From the NCBI RefSeq assembly GCF_945290125.1, contig NZ_CALYQV010000009.1, forward strand, positions 1 through 47,607: 47,607 nt of DNA. The letters are read 5' to 3'. Under the pieces are notes generated by a model. It had not been told where the DNA came from. It worked only from the letters and a program-made list of their open reading frames with translations, and searched no databases. Shown here one piece after another: positions 9,557 to 17,781 of this stretch (its first letter is position 1; the number at the start of each line of letters is the position of its first letter). The position numbers and the translations under genes are program-made. Origin of the DNA: an uncultured Lactobacillus sp. (lineage in GTDB: Bacteria; Bacillota; Bacilli; Lactobacillales; Lactobacillaceae).

Positions 9557-9587
9557 AAAAGAGTTGTCTACAAAACAACTCTTTTGT
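9557..9587. terminator. Bidirectional terminator between the CNNM gene and hpt
   Basis: An 11-bp perfect stem, AAAAGAGTTGT (9557-9567) with ACAACTCTTTT (9575-9585) and a 7-nt loop. A and T tracts on either side serve the two convergent genes. Confidence 0.85.
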
Positions 9588-10157
9588 TTATTTATTATTA
9601 ACCAGTTTAATAATTTCGGGCTTTAATACACCAATATAACGCAGGTTACGGTAATAATTCATGAAATCAAGGCCGTAGCCTACTACAAACTCATTACCAA
9701 CCTTTGAACCATAATATTCAACATCAACGTCGACGTTACGATTTGCTTCCTTGTTAAGTAAAACGCAACATTTAACGCTTTTTGCTCCACGCTTTTCGAG
9801 CAACTTTTTCATAAAGTCTAAAGTCAGACCAGTGTCAACAATGTCTTCAACGATTAAAACATCACGCTCTTTCACATCAGATGCTAAATCAGAAACTAGC
9901 TTAACTTTCCCGGAAGACTCCATTTCATTACCGTAGCTTGAGACATCGAGAAAATCAATTTCAGCTTTGACGTCCATTTCTCTAACCAAATCAGTTAAAA
10001 AGAAAACAGCACCTTTGAGAGCACCAACGATTAAAGGTTTCTTACCAGCATAATCGTTAGTAAGCTGCTTTCCTAACTTAACACACATTTGGTGAATGTC
10101 ATCTTCACTAAACAATTTATGATCAATAATATTATTAATATTGTCGTTTTTTGGCAT
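9588..10157 (-). CDS. hpt: Hypoxanthine phosphoribosyltransferase
   Basis: A 189-residue purine-salvage enzyme that converts hypoxanthine or guanine with PRPP into IMP or GMP. The PRPP-binding loop VLIVEDIVDTGLTL lies at residues 99-112 (E104, D105, D108). The PPi loop region GALKGAVFF is near residues 45-53, and C-terminal VVGYGLDFMNYYRNLRYIG is characteristic of the family. GAAGGG precedes the start. In lactobacilli an hpt usually sits between tilS and ftsH; this copy stands alone, so it may be a second copy. Confidence 0.93.
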   Translation of the reverse strand: MPKNDNINNIIDHKLFSEDDIHQMCVKLGKQLTNDYAGKKPLIVGALKGAVFFLTDLVREMDVKAEIDFLDVSSYGNEMESSGKVKLVSDLASDVKERDVLIVEDIVDTGLTLDFMKKLLEKRGAKSVKCCVLLNKEANRNVDVDVEYYGSKVGNEFVVGYGLDFMNYYRNLRYIGVLKPEIIKLVNNK

Positions 10158-10395
10158 TTATCTACCCTTCATTGTAAAACAATTTAAATTCCTAATATTT
10201 CGATTATATCATTTTTTTGCTAAAAAAACAGACCATTTTCAACTATTTTCACTTTTTTTGCGGTCAATTACGTACAAAAAGTAGCTATATTGTCAAAAGC
10301 AGTAAGATAATTCTCGATTTGCTTAAATTTTTAACGTGCAACCTCAGTTTTTGGTAAAATTAAAGAATAAGATATTTTTAGTGAAAGGTAAAAAA

Positions 10396-11478
10396 ATGCA
10401 AAAACAACAAGAAATTAAAATGCTCAAGGCTTTTTCTGATGCCAATTCCACCTCCGGCTTTGAAGGAGAATTTGTTAAACTATTTACCGCAACTGTCCAA
10501 GATTTTGCTGACGTGAAAGTTGATGGTATGCTCAATGTGTATGCCAGCAAAAAAGAAAACCAACCGGGTCGGCCAGTGATTCAACTGGATGCACATTCAG
10601 ATGCTGTTGGCTTTATTACCCAAGCTGTCCGTCCTAACGGCATGATTAAATTCGTGCCCCTTGGCGGCTGGGTTAAATATAATATTCCTGCTCTGCGCGT
10701 AAAAATTAAAAATCGTGCAGGTGAATATGTCCCTGGTGTTGTAGCTACTAAACCGCCTCATTTTATGACTGCAGCCGAAAAAAATAATGTACCGGACGTA
10801 GCCGATATGTCAATTGACGTTGGTTCCAGTTCACGTGCCGAAACAATTAATGATTATCAAATTGATACTGGTTGTCCTATTTTTGTGGATGTCAAATGTG
10901 AATACAATGAAAAATCTGGTTTGTTTTTCGGCAAAGATTTTGATGACCGCTTCGGCGCAGCTGCTATGGCTGATGTTTTAGACAATTTAAAGGGTGAACA
11001 AACTGAGTTTAACGTTGTAGCAGCACTTTCCAGCCAGGAAGAAGTCGGTCTGCGCGGAGCGTACGTTACAGCACGTGCAGTAAAGCCTGATTTAGCGATC
11101 GTTCTAGAATCCTGTCCAGCAGATGATACCTTTACCCCAGAATGGTTGTCGCAAACTGGACTGAAGAGGGGACCGATGTTACGTGACATGGACACTTCGT
11201 TTTTGCCTAATCCTAAATTTCAACAGTATGCCTGCGATTTGGCTGATAAGAATAACATTCCGTACACCCGTTCTGTTCGCACTGGCGGGGGCCAAGATGG
11301 AGCAGCAATTTATTATGAAAATGGTGCACCAACCATTGTGATTGGTATTCCTGTTCGTTATGAACATTCTCCTTATTGTTTCAGTGCTTATTCAGATTTT
11401 AAAGCATCTGTTGATTTGGCGCTTGCTATTATTCGTGATTTAACTAAAGAAAAGCTGGCAAGTTTTAGTCAATTTTAA
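10396..11478 (+). CDS. M42-family metallo-aminopeptidase (PepA/glutamyl aminopeptidase-like)
   Basis: A 360-residue cytoplasmic di-metal aminopeptidase. Metal and catalytic residues visible: H67 and D69 in DAHSDAVG; bridging D184 in KDFDDRFG; the E215-E216 pair in SQEEVGLRG; and a C-terminal His in EHSPYCF. The lid insertion between residues 75 and 165 is normal for M42. I place the start at ATG 10396, behind GAAAGG with 7-bp spacing. The frame is open 60 bp further to an in-frame GTG, but that part overlaps the likely promoter. It probably trims N-terminal Glu/Asp or other residues; specificity cannot be set from sequence. Confidence 0.88.
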   Translation: MQKQQEIKMLKAFSDANSTSGFEGEFVKLFTATVQDFADVKVDGMLNVYASKKENQPGRPVIQLDAHSDAVGFITQAVRPNGMIKFVPLGGWVKYNIPALRVKIKNRAGEYVPGVVATKPPHFMTAAEKNNVPDVADMSIDVGSSSRAETINDYQIDTGCPIFVDVKCEYNEKSGLFFGKDFDDRFGAAAMADVLDNLKGEQTEFNVVAALSSQEEVGLRGAYVTARAVKPDLAIVLESCPADDTFTPEWLSQTGLKRGPMLRDMDTSFLPNPKFQQYACDLADKNNIPYTRSVRTGGGQDGAAIYYENGAPTIVIGIPVRYEHSPYCFSAYSDFKASVDLALAIIRDLTKEKLASFSQF

Positions 11479-11530
11479 TGTCATTAACTACATTAATTGT
11501 CTAAAATAAGGAACAAATTTAGTTAAAGTA

Positions 11531-11539
11531 TGATATAAT
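11531..11539 (+). promoter_or_regulatory. Extended -10 promoter for the thiamine riboswitch leader
   Basis: TGA-TATAAT, an extended -10 about 20 bp ahead of the THI aptamer. No strong -35 is visible. Confidence 0.5.
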
Positions 11540-11557
11540 AGTAAAAATTGAATAACA

Positions 11558-11632
11558 GTCACTAGGGGTGCCAAAAAGCTGAGAAATACCCTCTGAACCT
11601 GATCGGGACAATACCTGCGTTAGGGAAGTGTA
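11558..11632 (+). promoter_or_regulatory. TPP riboswitch (THI element)
   Basis: Shows the invariant THI-box blocks in order: CACTAGGGGTGCC, CTGAGAAATACC, CTGAACCTGATC, GGGACAATACCTGCGT, TAGGGAAGTG. It binds thiamine pyrophosphate. It lies directly ahead of the YkoE gene and controls it through the hairpin at 11649-11684. Confidence 0.97.
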
Positions 11633-11648
11633 AAATTAGGTAATAATG

Positions 11649-11684
11649 ATACTCCTACTGACATGTAAAGTTAGGAGTATTTTT
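11649..11684 (+). promoter_or_regulatory. Riboswitch expression platform: SD-sequestering/terminator-like hairpin
   Basis: ATACTCCTA (11649-11657) pairs with TAGGAGTAT (11672-11680), and TTTT plus the start codon follow. The 3' arm contains the ribosome binding site AGGAG (11673-11677) of the ATG at 11685. The hairpin therefore hides the Shine-Dalgarno sequence and may also act as a weak terminator. Confidence 0.8.
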
Positions 11685-12263
11685 ATGTTTACTAGAACTT
11701 CAAAATGGAATGTAAAGTCGATTATTTTAATTGCGTTAATTGGAATTATTATGGGAGTCATTTATACATATGGCTTTAACTGGGCTTTTAATTTAATAAA
11801 AATGCTGTTGGTGCCCACAGGCTTTGCACCGGTGACTGATACTGCTTTTACTGGTTTATGGCTTATGGCCGGACCTTTAGCGATGTATTTTGTCCCTACT
11901 GCAGGGTCAGGTACGATCGGTGAATTATTAGCCTCTGTGGTTGAAATGGCCATAGGTGGTCAGTGGGGTGCCACGACAATTCTTTCCGGAATTATTCAAG
12001 GTGCTACTAATGAAATTGGCTTTTTCCCTAAAAAAGAACGTTATCAAAATTTCACTTGGAAAAGCGTCTTAACTGGTGCGTTTTTTGCTTCCTTTGGCTG
12101 TTTTATTCCCTCATATATTTTATATGGCTGGAGCAAATTCAGTATGCAGGTACAAGTAGTAATGCTTATTACTAATATCATTTCTGCTCTGGTTTTTGAT
12201 GGCGTTTTAGTTAAACTGATTACGAATTTATTTGATAAAGCATTGAAACCAAAAATAGCCTAA
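11685..12263 (+). CDS. ykoE: YkoE-family thiamine/hydroxymethylpyrimidine ECF transporter substrate-binding component
   Basis: A 192-residue integral membrane protein with five to six helices, including the YkoE-like segments GFAPVTDTAFTGLWLMAGP and ELLASVVEMAIGGQWG. YkoE is the S-component of a thiamine/HMP ECF transporter, and the TPP riboswitch just upstream supports a thiamine-related substrate. The start is ATG 11685, because AGGAG is 7 bp ahead; a longer frame from 11646 would read through the riboswitch platform. Usually ykoE is followed by ykoD (ATPases) and ykoC (transmembrane coupler). Here a terminator follows immediately, so energising proteins must come from elsewhere or the protein acts alone. 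Confidence 0.88.
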   Translation: MFTRTSKWNVKSIILIALIGIIMGVIYTYGFNWAFNLIKMLLVPTGFAPVTDTAFTGLWLMAGPLAMYFVPTAGSGTIGELLASVVEMAIGGQWGATTILSGIIQGATNEIGFFPKKERYQNFTWKSVLTGAFFASFGCFIPSYILYGWSKFSMQVQVVMLITNIISALVFDGVLVKLITNLFDKALKPKIA

Positions 12264-12269
12264 ATATTT

Positions 12270-12308
12270 AAAAAGGAGTATTGCTCTTTGAAGCAATTAC
12301 TCCTTTTT
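12270..12308. terminator. Bidirectional terminator between ykoE and udk
   Basis: GGAGTA and TTGCT (12275-12285) pair with AGCAA and TACTCC (12292-12303), with one bulged T. A and T tracts flank both sides. It serves two convergent genes. Confidence 0.85.
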
Positions 12309-12949
12309 TATTTTTCTTTTTTACTTAAAATTGAGTGTACCTTAGTTGTAAGCATATCAATGGCGACATCATTTTTACCGCCTTCTGGAACAATAATATC
12401 CGCATAGCGTTTGGTAGGTTCAATAAATTGATGATACATCGGCTTAACTGTGCTTAAATATTGTTCAATCACAGAGTTAATGGACCGGCCTCTCTCATTT
12501 AGATCACGTTCTAAACGTCTGATAAAGCGGATATCGTCATCCGTGTCAACGTAAACTTTGATATCCATCAAATCACGAATTTTTTTGTTAGCTAAAACCA
12601 AAATTCCTTCAAGAATAATGATATCGGCAGGTTCAGTATGAATGGTCTTTTGACTACGGGTATGCTCTTTAAAATCGTATACAGGCATCTCGACTGACCG
12701 ATAATTTAGTAAGTCTTGCAACTGTTTTCTAAGCAAAGGAACATCAAAGGCATCTGGATGATCATAGTTGATGTTCCTTCTTTCACTCATAGGAATCCCA
12801 GTATTATCTTTGTAATATGAATCCTGGGTCATAATCAAAACGTGTTCATTCTCTTGCATCTGGGCAACAATTTTTTGCGCAATGGTAGTTTTCCCGCTAC
12901 CTGAACCACCGGTAATACCAATTACTACAGGCTTTTCAAGTCTAGACAT
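12308..12949 (-). CDS. udk: Uridine/cytidine kinase
   Basis: A 213-residue pyrimidine-salvage kinase that phosphorylates uridine and cytidine to UMP and CMP. Walker A GGSGSGKT lies at residues 14-21. Substrate-site motifs are QDSYYKD and NYDHPDAFD (about 42-70). IILEGILVLAN (about 110-120) is the Walker B-like strand, and the LID region RFIRRLERDLNERGRS is typical. The ATG follows AAGGAG. Family length is 205-215 residues, so it is complete. Confidence 0.96.
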   Translation of the reverse strand: MSRLEKPVVIGITGGSGSGKTTIAQKIVAQMQENEHVLIMTQDSYYKDNTGIPMSERRNINYDHPDAFDVPLLRKQLQDLLNYRSVEMPVYDFKEHTRSQKTIHTEPADIIILEGILVLANKKIRDLMDIKVYVDTDDDIRFIRRLERDLNERGRSINSVIEQYLSTVKPMYHQFIEPTKRYADIIVPEGGKNDVAIDMLTTKVHSILSKKEK

Positions 12950-13127
12950 TATGCCACTCCTTTTTTAATCCTTAAACATTTTACTTTACTTTTGCCATAA
13001 TTACCAACAGTTAAGGTATATTTGATAATTAATGCTACTTTTCTATTGAATACGGTTTAAAGTTGGCTAAATTTTTTATATTATAAATGTGAAAAAAGTA
13101 ATTTGTGTTAAATAGCATAGGTGCAAA

Positions 13128-14006
13128 ATGAATTATAACTTAATGCCAGTAAAATATTTTGTTGATGTCGTTCAAACTCACGGCTTTATTTCAGCAGCAA
13201 GGAGAAACTATGTTTCAGAAACAGCTGTCAGTTCAGCTATTAAGAAATTAGAAGATGAGTTGGGTCAAAAACTGCTTAACCGTTCTGCTGGTAAATTCTC
13301 GTTAACGCCAGTAGGAGAAGTTTTCTATAAACGCAGCGTAGAAATTATCAATTTGTACAGTGAAATTTGGCACCATCCAGATCCAAATCCAGAAAAGTTG
13401 TTGCGTGTCCATTTTTTGCAAGGCTTTGAAAATGACGCTGCATTATTTGCTTCAAAAATACCAGATATTTGTCAGCCAAATTTTGACGAAGAAAATTTTG
13501 ATTCTTGCATCAAAAGATTGATTAATGGTAATTATGACATACTGGTTGGCTTTGACTTAGCCTTTGCCGGCAATAATAAAATAGACTGCCTACCTTTTAG
13601 AAAAACTAGTTTTGACTTACTGCTAAATAAAGATGAACTAGGGCAATATCATGGCGATAAGCAGAAACTCGCTAAAAGCAGTATGTTTTATATGCAAAAC
13701 TGGAAATCAACTGGTATTACTGATATTCAGCTTGCTATGCTTAAAATCTATTGTCAAAATGGTTGGAAATATAAAGAAGTGGCAGAGGTAAACAGCTTTG
13801 CAGCTGGATGTTTAAATGTCAACTTTAACGGTGGTATCACAATCGTACCGGAATCCTTTAGTTTACCGCAAAACTGCAATAATATTGAACGGTTAGCACC
13901 AGTCCAATTGCAGAAAGCTTTTAATGTGGTAATAGCAATGAATCCAATGGTTTCAACTAAATTTATAGAAATGCTTAAGCATGTGACAACTTTAACTTAT
14001 CGCTGA
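13128..14006 (+). CDS. LysR-family transcriptional regulator
   Basis: A 292-residue protein with an N-terminal winged helix-turn-helix (about 5-65; GFISAARRNYVSETAVSSAIKKLEDELG is the HTH plus linker start). A periplasmic-binding-like effector domain follows, diverged in sequence but of normal length. It lies 90 bp ahead of the FAD-SDR-FAD-MFS operon on the same strand and is its likely regulator. LysR genes are often transcribed divergently from their target; here the order is tandem. A weak AGG precedes the ATG. The inducer is unknown. Confidence 0.88.
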   Translation: MNYNLMPVKYFVDVVQTHGFISAARRNYVSETAVSSAIKKLEDELGQKLLNRSAGKFSLTPVGEVFYKRSVEIINLYSEIWHHPDPNPEKLLRVHFLQGFENDAALFASKIPDICQPNFDEENFDSCIKRLINGNYDILVGFDLAFAGNNKIDCLPFRKTSFDLLLNKDELGQYHGDKQKLAKSSMFYMQNWKSTGITDIQLAMLKIYCQNGWKYKEVAEVNSFAAGCLNVNFNGGITIVPESFSLPQNCNNIERLAPVQLQKAFNVVIAMNPMVSTKFIEMLKHVTTLTYR

Positions 14007-14096
14007 CAACTTTTATGTGTTAGCGCTTTTATCAAAAATGACATAGAATTCAATTGTAATAAGAATCACAAAATTATCAGAAAGGGTGAGGTTACA

Positions 14097-15572
14097 TTGA
14101 ATTCTTTTTCAACTGAAGTCGTAGTTGTTGGCTCAGGATCAGCTGGAATTTCAGCTTGCTTTGAGCTTTATCAAAAGCATGTGCCATTTGTACTTTTAGA
14201 AAAAGGTAACAAAGTCGGAGGTGCCGGCAAATTTGGTGCTCATGGAGTTTTTGCTATTAATTCCACTGAACAAAAAGAACGGCACGTAAATTATGGCTAT
14301 CGTGAAGCTTTTAACGGATTAACAGATTACAATCACTTCTTTGTTAATGGTGAATTATTGGCGAGGTTTTTAAAAAAGTCAGGTGCCAATATTGAGCGGT
14401 TAGCAGAAATGGGGTTACCGGTAACTGTGGAACAAAGCGAACAAAAAGCGCACCTAAATGATCCACTGGTTTACCATAAATTTAATAATTTTAAAGAAAA
14501 AATGGCTAACTGGGATAAATTACCGGATAAATTTACCGCAGCTGGCAATAAGGTAATGTTAGAAACTGCAGCTGTCGATCTAGAATATGATAATGGCTTA
14601 AAGGCTGTCATTGCCAAAAATAAAAATGGTGAAGAAATTAGAATTGCTGCTAAAAAAGTAATATTTGCAGATGGCGGCTATTGTGGCAGTCAAGAAATGA
14701 TGACAGCCAATTTTTCAGATACTAAAGCACTTTTGAATCTGGGAGAGCGCAAATCTACGGGTACGGGAATTAGATTAACACATAAATTAGGTGCAGATTG
14801 TCGTCACCACCCAGTTCTTTTTGCCCACGGCTGTGCACCAAGCATGAACATTAATCCTATGAAAAGAGACAGCGCTGTTGAAACTCTAACCAATTTACCA
14901 TTACTGTGGCTGGATCAAACCGCTAATCGTTTTGTAAACGAGGACGTAGTTTATGATTTTGCTATGTGGGGTAATGCTGCTCATAACGTTAACGGTATGT
15001 ATTACGTTTTACTGGACCAAAAGACTTTAGATACTTTTAAGCAAAAAGAAGTTAATCTTGAAGACACTTTTGAAAGACAGTTCTGTGACGTAGGACAAAC
15101 GCCAAGAACAACTGTGGGCCCTTTACCTAATATTCAAACAGACTTTGATAATGCGGTTAAAACGGGTGAAGTTGTAAAAGCAAATACCCTGGAAGAATTA
15201 GCCCAGAAGTTATTACTGCCTTATTCTTCACTCACAAGGAGTGTTAATGCCTATAACAAGGCGGTTAAGCAAAAAGAAGACGATACTTTCTTAAAGCCGG
15301 CTGCTGAATTATTGTTTGACGTTCAAGAAGGCCCATTTTACGCAATAATTGAGCACTGCGCAATTTTAGGAACATTAGACGGTGTCAATGTTGACCGTAA
15401 CTGTCAGCCAGTAAAAGAAGATGGCATCCCACTTAAAGATTTATATATTGTTGGTAATAATGTTAACGGTTTATATTCAGATGGCTACCCGAGCTATGAA
15501 GGTATTGCTAACGGCTTTGCCTTTGTTTCCGGCTGGATTGCTGCCGAAGAAGCAATTAAGAGTTTAAATTAG
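14097..15572 (+). CDS. Soluble FAD-binding fumarate-reductase-like flavoprotein (first copy)
   Basis: A 491-residue protein of the FAD_binding_2 family. The N-terminal Rossmann dinucleotide site is VVVGSGSAGISA with the following acidic LLEKG. Mid-protein FADGGYCG and STGTGIRL are family patches, and the C-terminal LYIVGNNVNGLYSDGYP is the FAD-contact region. There is no signal peptide, haem motif or FMN-binding domain, so it is a cytoplasmic flavin reductase or dehydrogenase rather than a respiratory fumarate reductase. It starts at TTG 14097 behind AAAGGGTGAGG. It heads an operon with an SDR, a second FAD protein and an MFS transporter. Substrate unknown; enoate or ring reduction is a guess. 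Confidence 0.82.
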   Translation: MNSFSTEVVVVGSGSAGISACFELYQKHVPFVLLEKGNKVGGAGKFGAHGVFAINSTEQKERHVNYGYREAFNGLTDYNHFFVNGELLARFLKKSGANIERLAEMGLPVTVEQSEQKAHLNDPLVYHKFNNFKEKMANWDKLPDKFTAAGNKVMLETAAVDLEYDNGLKAVIAKNKNGEEIRIAAKKVIFADGGYCGSQEMMTANFSDTKALLNLGERKSTGTGIRLTHKLGADCRHHPVLFAHGCAPSMNINPMKRDSAVETLTNLPLLWLDQTANRFVNEDVVYDFAMWGNAAHNVNGMYYVLLDQKTLDTFKQKEVNLEDTFERQFCDVGQTPRTTVGPLPNIQTDFDNAVKTGEVVKANTLEELAQKLLLPYSSLTRSVNAYNKAVKQKEDDTFLKPAAELLFDVQEGPFYAIIEHCAILGTLDGVNVDRNCQPVKEDGIPLKDLYIVGNNVNGLYSDGYPSYEGIANGFAFVSGWIAAEEAIKSLN

Positions 15573-15585
15573 GAGGAAAATAAAA

Positions 15586-16320
15586 ATGTTAGAAGGAAAA
15601 GTTGCTGTTGTTACTGGAGCTGCTCAAGGTATTGGCTATGCTATTAGTGAGGAATTTGCCAAGCAGGGTAGTGATGTCGTTTTAACTGACTATAACAAGA
15701 AAGTGCTGGATGTTGCTGCTGAAATGAATGAGAAATACAACAGTAAGATTACCGGCTTGATTTTAAATGTCATGGATAAAGACAGTATTAAGAGCGGGTT
15801 ACAAACTATCGTTTCCGATTACGGTAAGATTGATTATGTAATGAATAACGCTGGCGGCGGTGTTTTGAAGCCATTTGCCGAACTGACTGATGAAGATTTT
15901 GATAATACGATTAATTTGGACTTGCGTGGTACCTTCTTGTGTATGCGTGAAGAAATCAAACTGTTCTTAAAACAAGGCTATGGTTCAATCGTTAATACCA
16001 GTGCTTTAGGCAGTATTTATAATCCTGGTGGTATGGGTGCTTATAATGCAGCCAAAAATGGCATTATTGGTATGACTCAAGCTGCAGCGATTGATTATGC
16101 TGATAAAAATATTCGTGTTAATAGTGTTGCTCCCGGCCTAACTAAAACCCCACTTAACGAAGGCGGCTTTTTAGAGAAAGTTTTACCAACAGTACCAATG
16201 AAGAGGGCAGAAACAGCTGCCGAAGTTGCTAAAATCTTTGTTTTTGTAGCTAGTGAAGCCACATTTATGACCGGTCAGACAATTCTAAGCGACGGCGGCG
16301 TTTCAGTCGGCTTGAAGTAG
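15586..16320 (+). CDS. Short-chain dehydrogenase/reductase (SDR)
   Basis: A 244-residue classical SDR. It has the cofactor motif TGAAQGIG (about 10-17), an NNAGGG strand motif (about 87-92), the catalytic Ser in NTSALGS (about 138) and YNAAK (about 152-156). An acidic Asp ends the second strand (LTDYN), which suggests NAD(H) preference. AGGAGG lies 8 bp ahead of the ATG. It sits 13 bp after the first flavoprotein and 12 bp before the second, so it is in the same operon and probably acts on the same compound. Annotation engines may call it FabG-like or 3-alpha-hydroxysteroid-type; neither is demonstrated. Confidence 0.9.
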   Translation: MLEGKVAVVTGAAQGIGYAISEEFAKQGSDVVLTDYNKKVLDVAAEMNEKYNSKITGLILNVMDKDSIKSGLQTIVSDYGKIDYVMNNAGGGVLKPFAELTDEDFDNTINLDLRGTFLCMREEIKLFLKQGYGSIVNTSALGSIYNPGGMGAYNAAKNGIIGMTQAAAIDYADKNIRVNSVAPGLTKTPLNEGGFLEKVLPTVPMKRAETAAEVAKIFVFVASEATFMTGQTILSDGGVSVGLK

Positions 16321-16332
16321 GGGAGAAAATTC

Positions 16333-17775
16333 ATGTTTCCTAAAAATTCCGAATATAACCTAGTAATCGTTGGTGGCGGCCTTAGTGGCTTGGCAGCAGC
16401 TGTCAGTGCTGGCGAGCAGGGCATCAAGACCTTAGTAATTGAAAAAGGCAGGACACTTGGCGGTGACGGCAACTACGTCGAAGGCGCAATGGGAGTCGAC
16501 AGCTTTTTGCAAAAAGAAAAAGGCATTAAGATTGATCCTACTAAATTGCTTCAAGATGAATTGAACTACTCACATTATGAAGCCAGTGCCCCTCATTTAC
16601 GAAAATATATTAGTCAAAGTGGCTCAGTAATTGACTGGCTTCATTCTCTTGGAGTTGAGTTTAGTAAAATTGGTCCTCAGGGTAAAAGCTGGCCTACCAT
16701 TCATACTTTTGCCGGTGGTGGCCATGCTGTGATTACAAAGTTAATACCTAAGACTAAATCTCTTGGTGTAGAAATTGTAACTAGCATTAGTGCGCAAAAA
16801 ATTTTACAACATAATGGTCATGTCAGTGGTTTAGTCATTAAAAATGAAGCTACAGGACAGTTTAGAGAATTAACTGCAAATAACGTGATTTTAGCTACAG
16901 GCGGCTATGTGGATAATCCAGATTTGATTAAGAAGCGGACTCCTGCAACCGAACGATTGCTGTCAGTTAGTGATGGCAAATCTACTGGTGACGGTATGCA
17001 ACTATCGTGGCAGGCGGGAGCTGAACACTATCAGATGGGCGCTATTCAATATGGTGGCGGCGCTATTTTGGATAAAACACGTCCACCTTTTGTTCATATG
17101 CCTGAACAATTGGCGGCAGCAGCAACTCAAGAGGCAATTTTATGGGTAAATGAACAAGGCGAACGCTTTGTTAATGAAGATGTCAATGACAATATGTGTC
17201 ATGCAGGCAGCGCTCTTTTAACCCAATCAAGAACCTTTTCAATCCTTAATCAAGAAACGGTTGACCATTTAACTAATGTCGGTCTTTACAAGGAAGTAGG
17301 CAATTCACCAGTTTCACCTGAAAAGTTAGAACATTTACAAGAAGAAATTATGCGTGACTTACAAAATGGTGATAAGTACTTGACTAAAGCAGATACCCTG
17401 GCTGAATTAGCTGAAAAATTGAATTTACCAAATTTGCCGCAAACCATTCAGCGCTATAACGACTTAGTAGCTAAAGGAACCGATACTGACTTTGGCAAAG
17501 CTCCCGCATACATGACCCCTTTAAAAGATGGTCCATATTATGCAGTGGAATTGGGTATTGGTATGGCATGTGCAATTGGTGGCATTCGCGTTGATAATAA
17601 CAATGCCGTTTTAAATTCCTATGGTTATCCTCTTACCGGAGTTTATGCTGTTGGCAATGATGCTGCAGGGATGCTCGTTGGTGATACTTACGCTGTCACT
17701 TTACCAGGAAGTACAGCAGGTTATGCTGTATTTTCGGGTAGAAATGCCGTTCAAAGTATTGCTAAAACCCGGTAA
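16333..17775 (+). CDS. Soluble FAD-binding fumarate-reductase/ketosteroid-dehydrogenase-like flavoprotein (second copy)
   Basis: A 480-residue FAD_binding_2 protein. The dinucleotide fold is LVIVGGGLSGLAAA with acidic VIEKG. Further family patches are GGDGNYVEGAMG, NNVILATGGYV and C-terminal GVYAVGNDAAGMLVGDTY. It is a distant paralogue of the first flavoprotein of the operon. The tail GSTAGYAVFSGRNA resembles ketosteroid-dehydrogenase-type members more than flavocytochrome c. There is no signal peptide or haem domain. A ribosome binding site GGGGAG precedes the ATG. Two related flavin reductases in one operon suggest sequential reductions or dehydrogenations of one substrate; that is inferred. 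Confidence 0.82.
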   Translation: MFPKNSEYNLVIVGGGLSGLAAAVSAGEQGIKTLVIEKGRTLGGDGNYVEGAMGVDSFLQKEKGIKIDPTKLLQDELNYSHYEASAPHLRKYISQSGSVIDWLHSLGVEFSKIGPQGKSWPTIHTFAGGGHAVITKLIPKTKSLGVEIVTSISAQKILQHNGHVSGLVIKNEATGQFRELTANNVILATGGYVDNPDLIKKRTPATERLLSVSDGKSTGDGMQLSWQAGAEHYQMGAIQYGGGAILDKTRPPFVHMPEQLAAAATQEAILWVNEQGERFVNEDVNDNMCHAGSALLTQSRTFSILNQETVDHLTNVGLYKEVGNSPVSPEKLEHLQEEIMRDLQNGDKYLTKADTLAELAEKLNLPNLPQTIQRYNDLVAKGTDTDFGKAPAYMTPLKDGPYYAVELGIGMACAIGGIRVDNNNAVLNSYGYPLTGVYAVGNDAAGMLVGDTYAVTLPGSTAGYAVFSGRNAVQSIAKTR

Positions 17776-17781
17776 AAGTCA

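Noticed and set aside
10336-10395. Extended N-terminus of the M42 aminopeptidase
   Set aside because: It starts at GTG without a ribosome binding site and runs over the likely promoter; ATG 10396 has GAAAGG upstream.
10857-11195. Minus-strand 112-codon frame inside the aminopeptidase gene
   Set aside because: It is an antisense shadow of a well-supported gene, without a plausible start signal.
11646-11684. Upstream ATG for ykoE
   Set aside because: It lies at the edge of the riboswitch platform hairpin without a Shine-Dalgarno sequence; ATG 11685 has AGGAG 7 bp ahead.
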